A DNA stretch of 64,000 nt from assembly GCA_016714895.1 (NCBI GenBank), contig JADKBV010000011.1:1178001-1242000 (forward strand), given 5' to 3'. The notes under the pieces are model-generated. The model ran no database searches and was not told the DNA's origin. It saw only the letters and a list, made by a program, of their open reading frames with translations. This DNA comes from Saprospiraceae bacterium. GTDB lineage: Bacteria; Bacteroidota; Bacteroidia; Chitinophagales; Saprospiraceae. A program made the position numbers and the translations under genes. Of this stretch, positions 51,801-61,823 are shown piece after piece. Each line of letters begins with the position of its first letter. Positions within the stretch are counted from its first letter, which is position 1.

Positions 51801-54800
51801 TGACCTATCCGATCGATCTAATCCTGCCGGACTGAGAAGGAATCTTCCGGCAGGTTATAATCATGCTGCATTTAATGCGGGTGGCATGGAAAATACATGG
51901 AAGGGTTTTTATATGCAAACCTTACAAATAAGGACACCGCATGCCTTGAAAGCTGATGGGGGAGATAGGCTCACATTTACGGTAGAAGGCCTGATCATAG
52001 ACCCTGACATCAGCTTTAATATTTATGCAACGAATATTGCACGTTGGACAGAATCGGATGAAGCCAGCACATTTAACGGATGGTCTGCTTCCTTAGATAC
52101 AGTACAATTTGTGATGGTACAAAATAATCCCCGGAAACTGGGTTTTTCAGGCAAGGTAGGCCTTCCCATAGCAGAGCGGACACAATATGTAAAATACAGC
52201 GCCAATCTTTTGTTGACCTCCCGGGGTAATAATGTGGTCATTCAGGCCAGACCGGACGGAAATCTTACCATTCCCATCGCGATGGCACAAGCTGTCATTA
52301 CGGACAATACATACCTGAGAGCGTCTATGGGAGACTCTAATTACATTGAGGTCAACTTGTGTGCTACCTTTGGATTTAGTAATACCCATGCTCCCAGAAG
52401 AGCAAGCGGAGAATCTCAAATGAATCAAAGTTTTAATCTGCCATCAATCGCCATTCAAAATTTAAGGGTGAATACTTCCGGTGGTATGATTGATTCTGTT
52501 TTTGCATTTTCTTTGGATGGTGGCAGGACCTGGAGAGGAAGAGGCCGGGGTTTGACCGGAGGTGATGATGATGACGATGATGATGATGGTCCAAGACCGG
52601 GAGAATCAGATACAGAGTCTGATTTAGGTGGTTTTCCTATCGGTCTGCGTCAATTAAGTTTTGCTAATGAAAAAGTCAGTATCGAACCATATATCACTCT
52701 TGGTTCCGGAGATGGAGGGTTTTCAGCTTCTGCTTTGATTGATATCGGATTGAGTTTCGGAGATAATTTTGATCGCTTTGATGTAACAGGTATAGACTTA
52801 AGAAAGATTTGTCTGAATGTGATGGCTTCAGATGTCAAGATTGCCGGCTGCGTGGAGTTTTATAAAGATAGTGATCAGGTTATTGGGGGCATTAATGGAA
52901 GATCTGAAGGTGTAAGAGGTGGTATTACGATGGAATTTAATATGGGAACAAAAATCGGATTGGATATCAATGCCAATTTCGGAACCTTTAAAGCTACATC
53001 AGGAAGTTATAGTCATGGCAGTGCGGGATGGTTTGATTATTTTTATGTGGATGGTATGGCTTATATTTCTTCAGGTATTACCATTATGTCAGGTGTAAGC
53101 TTATTTGGTGTAGGAGGAGGATTTTGGCACAGAATGAGCCAGGACTCACTTCTTTTGCCGAGCACAGCTTCAGTTGCTGATTTCGAAGGATCACAACCAC
53201 GAAACGGTGATGAAGGAGAAGGTGATGACACACCACCTGGTGAATCAAGTTTCAGGACATATACTCCGGATGCAAGTGTACATGCAAGGTACAGACCAGA
53301 TCATGATATAGCTTTGGGTTTGCGATTTACCGTCATACTTGGATCAAACGATATGGGTAAGGCTTATAATCTTGACGCTTCATTAAGTGCTGTATTCAGT
53401 GAGTCTTCAGGATTAATTCATATAGGTATCAACGGCAATTTCAGAGTTATGTCCGATGGTATCAGTATGGCAGCATTGAGGGGAGAATCAGAAGATCCGC
53501 TGTCTGGTGAGTTTGGAGTCAATTTAAGAATGCCGGGTGATGGCAGTTTTACCTTCGACGGCTATTTTAATTTAAAGGTGAAAGTGCCATATACTTCCCC
53601 CATACTTTCAGGAGTCGGAGAGGGAGGTTATGCAGTCAGGGCTGAATTTTTAGTTAATAATACAGGTTATTGGTATTTCTATATGGGAAGACCTGAGCCA
53701 GGAAGGTATTGTGGGTTACAATTAGCAATCGGTGGTCAGACCATTGCAGAATTAAAATCTTACATAATGATTGGCAATGGTATACCTTTGACTATGCCGG
53801 AGCCTGACGAAAGATTTATGTCTATATTTTATGAAGCTGCAGGTATGAGAGAACCTATACGATCAGCTGACGGAGATCCTGCATCATTTTTGAATGGTGC
53901 ACCCAGAGATGAAACGGCTGCCACCGGAGATGGCTTTGCTTTGGGCATGTCTCTGGCACTAAATATTCCTCCTGTACCTTTGCCGCCATTTTATTTTGAC
54001 TTACAATTTGTTCTGGGATTTGACATCAATGTGACACAAGATAATACTGGCCAAAGACGCTGTGCAGGTTCTGATATCAGACCAGGTGCAAACAATAATT
54101 TTTGGTACGCTACCGGTCAGATGTATGCAGGAATCAGGGGTTCATTCGGATTAGGAATTCCATATTTTGTTCCTGATTTAAAAATAGAAATTTTCAAAGG
54201 CGCTGCTGCGATTTTGATGCAGGGAGGGCTACTGGGTCCGGATTGGTTTGCAGCAAGAGGACATTTCAGGTATGATGTGATGGGACATAGTGGATCATGT
54301 AATTTTAGGTCTGAACTCGGCACAGTATGTATGCCAACCCTGGGCAATCCATTTTCAGGTATAGATTTAATAGAAGATGTCAGCCCAAACAGAGGCGCAA
54401 GAGATGTCAGCGTTTATACTGATGTCAGTGGTGCTTTTGCAGTGGAAATGGAGAGAGATTATGAATTTCCTGAAATGGTTCTTCAGGGGGATCCGCCGGT
54501 GGTCAGAATTTTCAAACCATATGTAAAGTATATGGAAATCAGAGAAAGTTCGGTTACAGGTATTATAGTGCCTGTGTCAGGAGAGGAATGGAGTAATGAA
54601 AATAAAGTCCTCACCAAAACATTCAGTCGGCCACTTGCCTCAAATATTACTCATTTTGTTAAAATTGAATGCAGAATCGGCGAGAGAAAATTTGGCAGAT
54701 ATACAGATGTGCCTGCCAGACCAGGCAGTTCTGTGCCATTTAAAAATGATACGTTACTGACTTTTACCACAGGCCTCGAACCGGATATACTTTCCAACGA

Positions 54801-56224
54801 GATTATTGATTTTACCTACCCTTATTTAAATCAAAGAAACTTTTTAAAGGGAGAAACTTTTGCAAATAGAGGTATTATCAGAGCTACATTCAGCAATAAC
54901 AGAGCACTTACACCTCTTACGAGAACTGGAAGCCCTGTTTCTGTAGTAGCTTCGACATCTCAAACAGATAGGTTTTATGTCAGATTTACTTCTGACAGAG
55001 ATACCATAACCTCACCGGCAGAATTATTTGGAAGTAATCAGGGAGTCACATTCGATGTGTCAAGGCTTGCGCCCAATACGATATATTGTGCACAATTGAT
55101 CAGATACAATCCAATCGTGCCTTCCACTCCACAATTTGGTACCAATGGCAGACCTGTCAAAAATGTTACCGTTACCAATTATGGAAATCTTTCTGCCGGA
55201 GATGCAGGAACAGTAAATCTTGATGGAATAGTAAGCAGAGTGAGGCTTCCTCAGGGCAACGTCAATCGTGGAGAGAAGGAGATTTATGCTTTTTATTTTA
55301 AAACTTCTTTGTACAATACTTTACAGGCAAAAATGAATGCTGAAAGAAGTGATTGGACGGTGGAAAACAGACCGGCATGGGGAATAGATTTTACGTATCT
55401 GAGTAGTCCGATGGATGAAGACTTCGAGTGGCTCGATAACGAACCTTTTATCAGCCCTGCCACCAGAGGTGTAATAACGTACAGGCCGGAAGGCAGCATT
55501 GAGTTTGGGGTCAATGGCAACATCGCTATGTCAGGTGATTTATATGATCCGGATTTTGTTCAAAACACTTATTTAAGGACTCAATTCCAACGGGAAATTT
55601 ATGACAGGTTTTCAAGAGCTAATCAGGTAAGAGAACAAGTAAGAAGCAGAAACATTCTGATAAGTTCATTGCCATATATTATAAGTAACCATTCTGAAAC
55701 TAATTTCAACAACAGGATGGTAAGATTTGTCACCACAGGCAGAAATGTACATTTTTCAACCGGACCACTCACTCAGGCAGAATTAGCAAATAACTTCAGA
55801 GATGCTGTTGTTTTAACAGGTGGATTTCTTGCTTATATGAGAAATGATTTCGGACTGGGGGGTACAGCAGGTATGTTACCGGCAGGGTTGATTTCCCACG
55901 GGACATCCACCAATGCTTTGATATTGTACAATGCACATTCCGAAGGTCTTGGTTCTGCTGATTACCATGCAAACAGCCATGAGAAGATTTCAAATGACAA
56001 GGGTGTCTGTGAATCCGTTTACCAGTGCACCTGTCAGAGACCTGATGTCAGCATCAGAAAGAAGTGAATTTGACCGAACCTGTTTATTGACGTTAAACCA
56101 AATGATCAATACCATGCGACCTGTGTCAGGCGTAAATCACCAATTCACCATGAGGTACAGGTTTCCCAATGTGAATGGCGGGACTGACAAAGGTAGCAGG
56201 TACAACTATTCATTTACATATTAA
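48883..56224 (+). CDS. Giant secreted multidomain protein (TANFOR-like N-terminus), frameshift near 55966
   Basis: Frame 1 gives 2394 residues to 56067. A protein-like continuation in frame 2 ('VNPFTSAPVRDLMSASERSEFDRTCLL' ... 'GGTDKGSRYNYSFTY') ends at 56224, 22 bp before a strong terminator, so the full product is about 2446 residues. The N-terminus has a signal peptide ('HSASYAQ'), then a region ('RRLPEGSYQLCVEALSYPFGE', 'LDPPFITSPDHNSLVV') resembling the TANFOR domain of large Bacteroidota surface proteins. Two acidic linkers follow ('ESEESPEESACSAPC' and an Asp8 run near residue 1230). Long beta-rich repeats with Gly and aromatic strands occupy the middle, and an Ig/Big-like part 'ITHFVKIECRI' lies near 1920. 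No catalytic motif or T9SS domain was found. It is probably an extracellular structural protein. Confidence 0.75.
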
Positions 56225-56246
56225 TTTTAAAAAATGAAAGCGACTT

Positions 56247-56294
56247 AAAAAATAATCATGGTTAATGTTCTATATAAAACCATGATTATTTTTT
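56247..56294 (+). terminator. Rho-independent terminator after the giant gene
   Basis: A perfect 17-bp stem (AAAAAATAATCATGGTT / AACCATGATTATTTTTT) encloses a 14-nt loop and ends in a T-run. It closes the operon that starts at 44695; the fibronectin-type gene follows 49 bp later. Confidence 0.9.
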
Positions 56295-56343
56295 ATCATA
56301 GATTCCATTTTACCATTAAAAGAAAAATAAAAAAAATATTCAA

Positions 56344-58476
56344 ATGAAACAAATAATTGATCCTTTCATTGGAAAAATAATAATCATTACATTTTTGCTG
56401 GTAATTACGTTTTGTGATGTAATGGGTCAGGCCAATACAAGCGGTGCGCCAATTGATACCATAGGTAAAGAAACTGCTTTTATAAAATGTAAAGGAGAAT
56501 ATCTTGAAAAAGGAAAGGTTGTATTAAGGTGGGTTCCACCATCACCAGGTACCTGGAAAAAACTCAATTATTTCGGTTACAAAATAGAGAGAGCAGAGAT
56601 AGATTCCACGAAGGACCAAAAACTGCAATTTGCAACTTTGGCCGATTCGTTAAAGCCATTAAGTCTTGAAAAATGGAAAGTTTTAGCATTACAAAACCCA
56701 ACAGATACCATGCTTATGGTGGCAGGTCAGTCCATCCATGGAGAATATCAATATAAACCCTTTAGTATTGAAAATCTGGAAATTATGGACGACCAACTCA
56801 ATAATTATTTTACTGCATGCATTTTTGCAACAGGATATTCTGCATTGGCAGGAAATACTGCTGCATTGCGGTTTGAAGACAAAACCGTAGAACCTAATAA
56901 AATATATGTATATCGTATTATTCCCTTGCTACCTGAATCAGAGGAATTTGTCGATCAGGGCCTGGCCTATGTATTTACAAACAAGATAGCCGAATTTCCA
57001 AAGGTAGTGCTTAATGATACCATACAAAGTGACAAGTACTTGGAAATTTTTTGGGATAAACCTTATTACGCGGAATATTACTCCAGTTTCAATATTTATA
57101 AAAGTTTTGACAAAGGGAAAACGTATCAATTGTATACACCGATTCCAGTTGTTTTTACAGCTTATAAAGATTCTACAAAATTTGTGTTTCCGGATAGTAC
57201 ACGTCAAAACTATGTGGATCAATATTATAAGATCCAGGGCATTACCTATTTTTCAAATACAGGGCCTTTGTCTGACCCCATCATTTTACATTCAAAAGAC
57301 AGGACACCACCGACCCCTCCCAAAAATATTAAATCAGAATATGTAGGACCACGAACCATGAAAATATCCTGGGAGCTCAATCCGGATGATAAAGATATTG
57401 CCGGTATAAGAATTTCGAGAAGTAACGAAGTTGACAAAGGATTTATGGAGTTGACAGCTACGCCGTTGGATCCCAAAACCAGAACATTTATTGATACAAC
57501 ATTTAATGAATTATTTATCAATTATTATTTTATTGGCATTTATGACAAAGAAGGAAATCCAACAGTGAGTGAGCCTCATATCGGAAATTTTATCGATAGT
57601 TTTCCACCCGTTGCACCCTTAAAAATACAAGGAAAAATTGATACGACAGGGTTAGTCACGGTTACCTGGAATCAAAACAAAGAATTAGATTTAAGAGGTT
57701 ATTATATCTATTTGAATAACAACAATGAATTTAATTTTCATCGACAAAACGGACATCCAACTTCAGACACAGTTTGGCAAGGAAAAATTCCATTGAATGT
57801 TTTAACTGAAAAAATTTATATCAAACTGAAAGCTGTGGACAACCGGATGAATCATTCTGACTTTTCAGAGGTTTTAACCTTACAAAAGCCGGATTTGATT
57901 GCCCCGGTGTCTCCCGTTTTTGGTGTTTCTGAAGTGACAAAAGACGGAATTATGTTGCAATGGACCACTAGTAAATCTATAGATGTGATCGCCCATGTTC
58001 TTGAAAGAAAAGAAGAAGGAAGAGATACAAAATTTGAAATAATCAATAAGTTTGAAGGTGCCCGATTAGATGTTAATACCTATGTGGATAAAAATGTAAA
58101 AGCGGGCAAAACATACAGTTACAGAGTTTATGCCGTAGATGATGCCGGTTTGATCTCACCTGATGCCGGTGTTCTGACATTAAAATCCTATTACAGAAAA
58201 ATTATCGAGCCCGTTACCAATCTGACACTCAGTCTGACAGAAGATAAAAGGGCAGCCAGGTTACAATGGAATTACCAGAATCAAACCAATGTCAATTTCA
58301 GTATTTACAAAAATATAAATGAAACAGGTTATATTACCTATAAAATTGTAAAAGGTCAGACCTCATTTGAAGATATCAAAATCAAAAAAGGGGACATTGT
58401 AAAATACCGTGTTAAGGTAGTCGATCAGGATGGAAAACAAAGCGAATTTAGTGAAGAAGTGGTATATACTTTTTAA
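56344..58476 (+). CDS. Secreted fibronectin type III repeat protein
   Basis: 710 residues. The signal peptide ends near 'CDVMGQ'. Five or six fibronectin type III-like domains follow, recognised by the repeated pattern 'P...V...V.W......GY.IYR....' ('KLNYFGYKIERAE', 'KYLEIFWDKPYYAEYYSSFNIYKSFDKG', 'RTMKISWELNPDDKDIAGIRISRSNE', 'LVTVTWNQNKELDLRGYYIYLNN', 'GIMLQWTTSKSIDVIAHVLERKEEG', 'RAARLQWNYQNQTNVNFSIYKN'). There is no catalytic domain and no T9SS sorting domain. Although a terminator precedes it, its position and large-secreted-protein character suggest it works with the TANFOR-like protein, possibly through read-through. It is convergent with the DinB-like gene. Confidence 0.85.
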   Translation: MKQIIDPFIGKIIIITFLLVITFCDVMGQANTSGAPIDTIGKETAFIKCKGEYLEKGKVVLRWVPPSPGTWKKLNYFGYKIERAEIDSTKDQKLQFATLADSLKPLSLEKWKVLALQNPTDTMLMVAGQSIHGEYQYKPFSIENLEIMDDQLNNYFTACIFATGYSALAGNTAALRFEDKTVEPNKIYVYRIIPLLPESEEFVDQGLAYVFTNKIAEFPKVVLNDTIQSDKYLEIFWDKPYYAEYYSSFNIYKSFDKGKTYQLYTPIPVVFTAYKDSTKFVFPDSTRQNYVDQYYKIQGITYFSNTGPLSDPIILHSKDRTPPTPPKNIKSEYVGPRTMKISWELNPDDKDIAGIRISRSNEVDKGFMELTATPLDPKTRTFIDTTFNELFINYYFIGIYDKEGNPTVSEPHIGNFIDSFPPVAPLKIQGKIDTTGLVTVTWNQNKELDLRGYYIYLNNNNEFNFHRQNGHPTSDTVWQGKIPLNVLTEKIYIKLKAVDNRMNHSDFSEVLTLQKPDLIAPVSPVFGVSEVTKDGIMLQWTTSKSIDVIAHVLERKEEGRDTKFEIINKFEGARLDVNTYVDKNVKAGKTYSYRVYAVDDAGLISPDAGVLTLKSYYRKIIEPVTNLTLSLTEDKRAARLQWNYQNQTNVNFSIYKNINETGYITYKIVKGQTSFEDIKIKKGDIVKYRVKVVDQDGKQSEFSEEVVYTF

Positions 58477-58679
58477 AAATATTTTTGTGTAAATAATAGG
58501 TTTGGCAGTGGGGAAATATACTTTTTGTACCCCTATTTTATGTTTTCCAAATTGAAACCAAACATTAGACACCATATTTGGTGTTTTCCACATGGGAAAG
58601 TTGACCTTGGTTCAAACTTTGGTTACGTCGGCAGTGTAGCAGGACTCAATTATTAATCCTATACGTTTCGAAAAGAGGT

Positions 58680-59252
58680 TTATAAATTGTTTTTTTCTGT
58701 ATATTCTTTTATATTTTCCTCTATTTGATAAAGATGTCTTTCAGCATGTTTACTTAGGAAGAGGATGTATTCATAAACATTCAGTTTGCCGAGACCATTT
58801 ACGGTCATGGTCGTTTTGTACAACAAACCCTCACCTCCTTTTAATTTTTGCAGTTGGTTCAGACAAATGTGTAACTGATTGATTAATTCTGTTTTAATCT
58901 CATGATCTGTCTTTTGACCCTGTGGTTCCATATGTTCCGGCCTTATCCAGTCAAAGGATTTATGAATTCCAATAGAATCAATTTTCCGGAGATCAAATTT
59001 TTCTTTTTCCATTTCTTCCGTTAAGGATAGATTCTGAACATTTTTTAGTGCTTTATCTGTTCCTTTTTCAATCAAAATTAATAAAAAATGACTGGTTAAA
59101 GCGATATGTTCCAAAATTTCAGAAATTGTCCATCCCTGATCTTTTGGACGGTAATTTCTTGTATTAGGATTGATATCAAACATTTCCAAAACCTTTTGAT
59201 GCGTTTTGATCAAATGTAACTGAATGCCTAAAATATAGTCTTGTAAGTTCAT
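58680..59252 (-). CDS. DinB-family (DUF664-like) four-helix protein
   Basis: 190 residues from the ATG at 59252; an upstream ATG at 59285 would place the start before the -7 box. The DinB_2 features are a helical bundle with 'GWTISEILEHIALTSHFLL' and 'EYILFLSKHAERHLYQIEEN', whose histidines sit where the metal-binding His triad is expected. DinB proteins are metal-dependent four-helix enzymes, some of them thiol transferases, most without a known substrate. It is cytoplasmic and monocistronic. Confidence 0.8.
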   Translation of the reverse strand: MNLQDYILGIQLHLIKTHQKVLEMFDINPNTRNYRPKDQGWTISEILEHIALTSHFLLILIEKGTDKALKNVQNLSLTEEMEKEKFDLRKIDSIGIHKSFDWIRPEHMEPQGQKTDHEIKTELINQLHICLNQLQKLKGGEGLLYKTTMTVNGLGKLNVYEYILFLSKHAERHLYQIEENIKEYTEKNNL

Positions 59253-59609
59253 ATACGAAAAGAAGGATATTATTTTAGAAAGCAAAGGTAAAGTTTTTTT
59301 CTTTTGATTTTTTTAGAAATAAAGGTGTTAGAAGTAAATTTTAAAATTGATTGAATGTTAATGGTTAAATATTTTGACCTCAAAGTATTGTGATAAAAAC
59401 ATTTCCTTTCACCCGAAAAAAAATACCCCTAAAGACAATATTATCCATGCCCAAACACCAAGATTACGTATAAGGTGTCTTACCGCTTTTAACTATATTT
59501 CGAAACATTATTTTTTCCTCAGGCAACGTTTTTATCTTTTTTTCAGGTATTAGATGGTAAGTGTGGTTATATTTGTGAATTACCGCAACAAAAACGACTT
59601 TATTTCACC
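59253..59609. promoter_or_regulatory. 357-bp divergent promoter region
   Basis: The minus-strand TACCTTTG at 59283-59290 lies about 30 bp before the DinB gene. The plus-strand TATATTTG at 59568-59575 lies 34 bp before the lipoprotein ATG. Both match TAnnTTTG; neither has a clear TTTG at the -33 distance. Nothing else was recognised in the region. Confidence 0.45.
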
Positions 59610-61250
59610 ATGATACGATTTTATACCCTTTTTGTTTTCCTGTTGCTGATTTCCTGCCAAAGAGAGGATGTCGATGTCTCCATACCCGGTGACATCATCA
59701 TCGAAGAAAAGGATACTTTTTTTGACAGTCAGTTTATAGGAATCGTGCAGGATGTTTCGGGCTTACCATTACAAAATGTTAAGGTTATGGTTGGCAATAC
59801 TTCAGATATTTCTTCGGACAATGGTATATTTATCATCAAAAATGCCAAAACCAACAGCTCCGGTAGTTTTGTCCGATTTTCAAAAGAAGGTTATTTTGAT
59901 CAATATGTTTTTCTGACAAAATCATCCGGTGCATACAGCAATATTTTTGTTACCTTACATAAAAAGACAAACTTTTTATCTTTTTCCGGCGATGCTGACA
60001 GGGACATTCAGGTTTCTGATTATTTTTCAGTCAACATTTCTTCCGAAAGTTTTACAACTCCGGATCATCAGATTTACAGCGGCACAGTACGTTTATACAC
60101 TTCTTTCACTTCGGTATCACAAAACGTGCCGGTCATCAGTGATAAGTTGACTTCCGGTTTGTTTTTGGAAGGGCAAAACATTCAGTTTGTTTTCGAAACT
60201 TCAGATGGTTTACCTTTGCATCAGATAAAACCCATAAATGTTACTGCTGTCTTGCCGGGTTTTCAGTTGGCAGTTTTGGAACCGTCAAAAAACAAGTGGA
60301 GAGAACGATTGTCCACCGAAGTAAACGGTGTCCATAAGATCATATGGTCAGAAAATCTTCCCATAGTGACAGGTAGATTTGTGCCGCTCACCCGAATACA
60401 AAGCCGTATTGTTTCTCCCTCTCAAACCGGAGTATCTCTGACATCTGCAGAAATCACTGATGAAAACAATGTCAGCTTCACGGTCTTTCCGGATCAAAAC
60501 GGATATATTGATTTCTATACTCCTTCCGGTAAAAATCTAAACATCCAAATCAAAGATGTTTGCGGTCAGACATTGGTCAGTACCTCTGTTCTTGTTGGGA
60601 ATGACAAAAAACAAATACTCCCGGATATGGTAACCGATTCATCGTATCTGACGACCATCCGCTCTCAGATTGAAGCCTGTGCTTCTCCGATCAACGGTCA
60701 GGATATGGTAAATGTCTTCCTTCAGGATAATGATAAAGCCCTCGTTTTGTACCAATTTCAGAACGATCAGATTTTTGTGGTTCCCTCTTGTGTTGAAGTT
60801 AAAAAAGCAACTTACTATCGCGGAAAACAAAAACAATTTTCTGTTTCATTCAGTGGGCAGCAAAATAATACCATGCTCGATATAAACGCATCTCCTTTGT
60901 GTATTGAAAAAGTTTCGGGATATTTTTCCATCAATGATGTGGTGACCTTGCTGGGCGAAAAACAATTTACCATCCTCCGCGAAGGTCAAAACAAAGAGAA
61001 TGTTGTGGTGACGGACCTCAACGGATTTGTGATTTCCATTCCCGGTGTCACCGGCCCGGGCAATTATACGCCGGACGCCATCCTCTTTAATCATCCCGAT
61101 GTCACAGATTGTTATTCGGGAGATTGTGCCATGATCGAAGTCAGGATAGATGAAATCTCAGTGCCGGGCGCAGTGGTCAAAATCAGATTGGAAGGACAGA
61201 TGTCGGGAGACAATATCCGGGGAGAATTTGTCAATACACTCAAAAACTAA
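59610..61250 (+). CDS. Lipoprotein with carboxypeptidase-regulatory-like domain
   Basis: 546 residues. The signal 'MIRFYTLFVFLLLISC' ends in a lipobox (C16). A carboxypeptidase regulatory-like beta domain spans about 45-115 ('FIGIVQDVSGLPLQNVKVMVGNTSDISSDNGIFIIKN'), followed by a longer beta-rich region without a recognised family and a final part 'CYSGDCAMIEVRIDEIS'. It lies 11 bp before the ECF sigma gene, so it is the first gene of that operon. It may be a surface-exposed sensor or a structural lipoprotein; function is not known. Confidence 0.75.
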   Translation: MIRFYTLFVFLLLISCQREDVDVSIPGDIIIEEKDTFFDSQFIGIVQDVSGLPLQNVKVMVGNTSDISSDNGIFIIKNAKTNSSGSFVRFSKEGYFDQYVFLTKSSGAYSNIFVTLHKKTNFLSFSGDADRDIQVSDYFSVNISSESFTTPDHQIYSGTVRLYTSFTSVSQNVPVISDKLTSGLFLEGQNIQFVFETSDGLPLHQIKPINVTAVLPGFQLAVLEPSKNKWRERLSTEVNGVHKIIWSENLPIVTGRFVPLTRIQSRIVSPSQTGVSLTSAEITDENNVSFTVFPDQNGYIDFYTPSGKNLNIQIKDVCGQTLVSTSVLVGNDKKQILPDMVTDSSYLTTIRSQIEACASPINGQDMVNVFLQDNDKALVLYQFQNDQIFVVPSCVEVKKATYYRGKQKQFSVSFSGQQNNTMLDINASPLCIEKVSGYFSINDVVTLLGEKQFTILREGQNKENVVVTDLNGFVISIPGVTGPGNYTPDAILFNHPDVTDCYSGDCAMIEVRIDEISVPGAVVKIRLEGQMSGDNIRGEFVNTLKN

Positions 61251-61261
61251 AGGCAATAACC

Positions 61262-61822
61262 GTGAACCTGTCTCTGGAAGATATTATCACTTTGTGTAAA
61301 AAAGGCGATCGGAAAGCTCAGAAATTTTTATTTGAGCGATTTGCCGCCACACTGTTGACAGTGTCCAGACAGTACACACCCAAAGGCCTCGATCCTTTGG
61401 ACAATCTTCAGGACAGTTTTATAAAAATATTTGACAGAATCGGCAGTTTTGATCAGAACATAGGCAGTTTTGAAGCCTGGTCGAGACGCATCGTCATCAA
61501 TACTGCTTTGGACAAACTCAGCAAAAAAAGTATCAAAGAAGTTTTGTTGGAATATGAAGATATGCCGACATTAGTAGAAGATAAAATTGAAGCTACAGAG
61601 GATGTCGAACAATTGATGCACATCATCGAACAGCTTCCCGACGGATACAAACAAGTGTTTTGTTTGTATGAAATCGAAGGATACAGCCACAAAGAAATCG
61701 CAGAACAATTGCACATCAAAGAGGCTACATCCAGATCACAACTCAATAAATGCAAACAAATGCTCAGATCAAAAATGTCTCAATCAGACGAATATATTTC
61801 TTTTCATTTTTTATCAGAATAA
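61262..61822 (+). CDS. ECF-type RNA polymerase sigma-70 factor
   Basis: 186 residues, GTG start. Region 2 is 'ITLCKKGDRKAQKFLFERFAATLLTVSRQYTPKGLDPLDNLQDSFIKIFDRIGSFDQNIGSFEAWSRRIVINTALDKL'; the DNLQDSF and 'W..RI..N.A.D' motifs are standard. Region 4 is 'IEQLPDGYKQVFCLYEIEGYSHKEIAEQLHIKEATSRSQLNKCKQML'. It redirects RNA polymerase to a specific regulon. A classical anti-sigma gene is not next to it; the following gene encodes a membrane-anchored protein that may take this role. It ends 1 bp before the next start codon. Confidence 0.95.
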   Translation: MNLSLEDIITLCKKGDRKAQKFLFERFAATLLTVSRQYTPKGLDPLDNLQDSFIKIFDRIGSFDQNIGSFEAWSRRIVINTALDKLSKKSIKEVLLEYEDMPTLVEDKIEATEDVEQLMHIIEQLPDGYKQVFCLYEIEGYSHKEIAEQLHIKEATSRSQLNKCKQMLRSKMSQSDEYISFHFLSE

Positions 61823-61823
61823 T

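Noticed and set aside
52564..52590. Tandem GATGAT repeats
   Set aside because: They encode an in-frame Asp run in a linker of the giant protein; too short to call a repeat element, although it could slip in whole codons.
58477..58679. Non-coding region with short GGTG/CACC palindromes, possible mobile-element remnant
   Set aside because: No paired terminal repeats, target duplications or transposase fragments; treated as an ordinary convergent spacer.
61668..61823. Longer N-terminus for the membrane-anchored barrel-like protein
   Set aside because: It would overlap the ECF sigma gene by about 150 bp and add a basic, low-complexity stretch; the ATG at 61824 fits the operon spacing.
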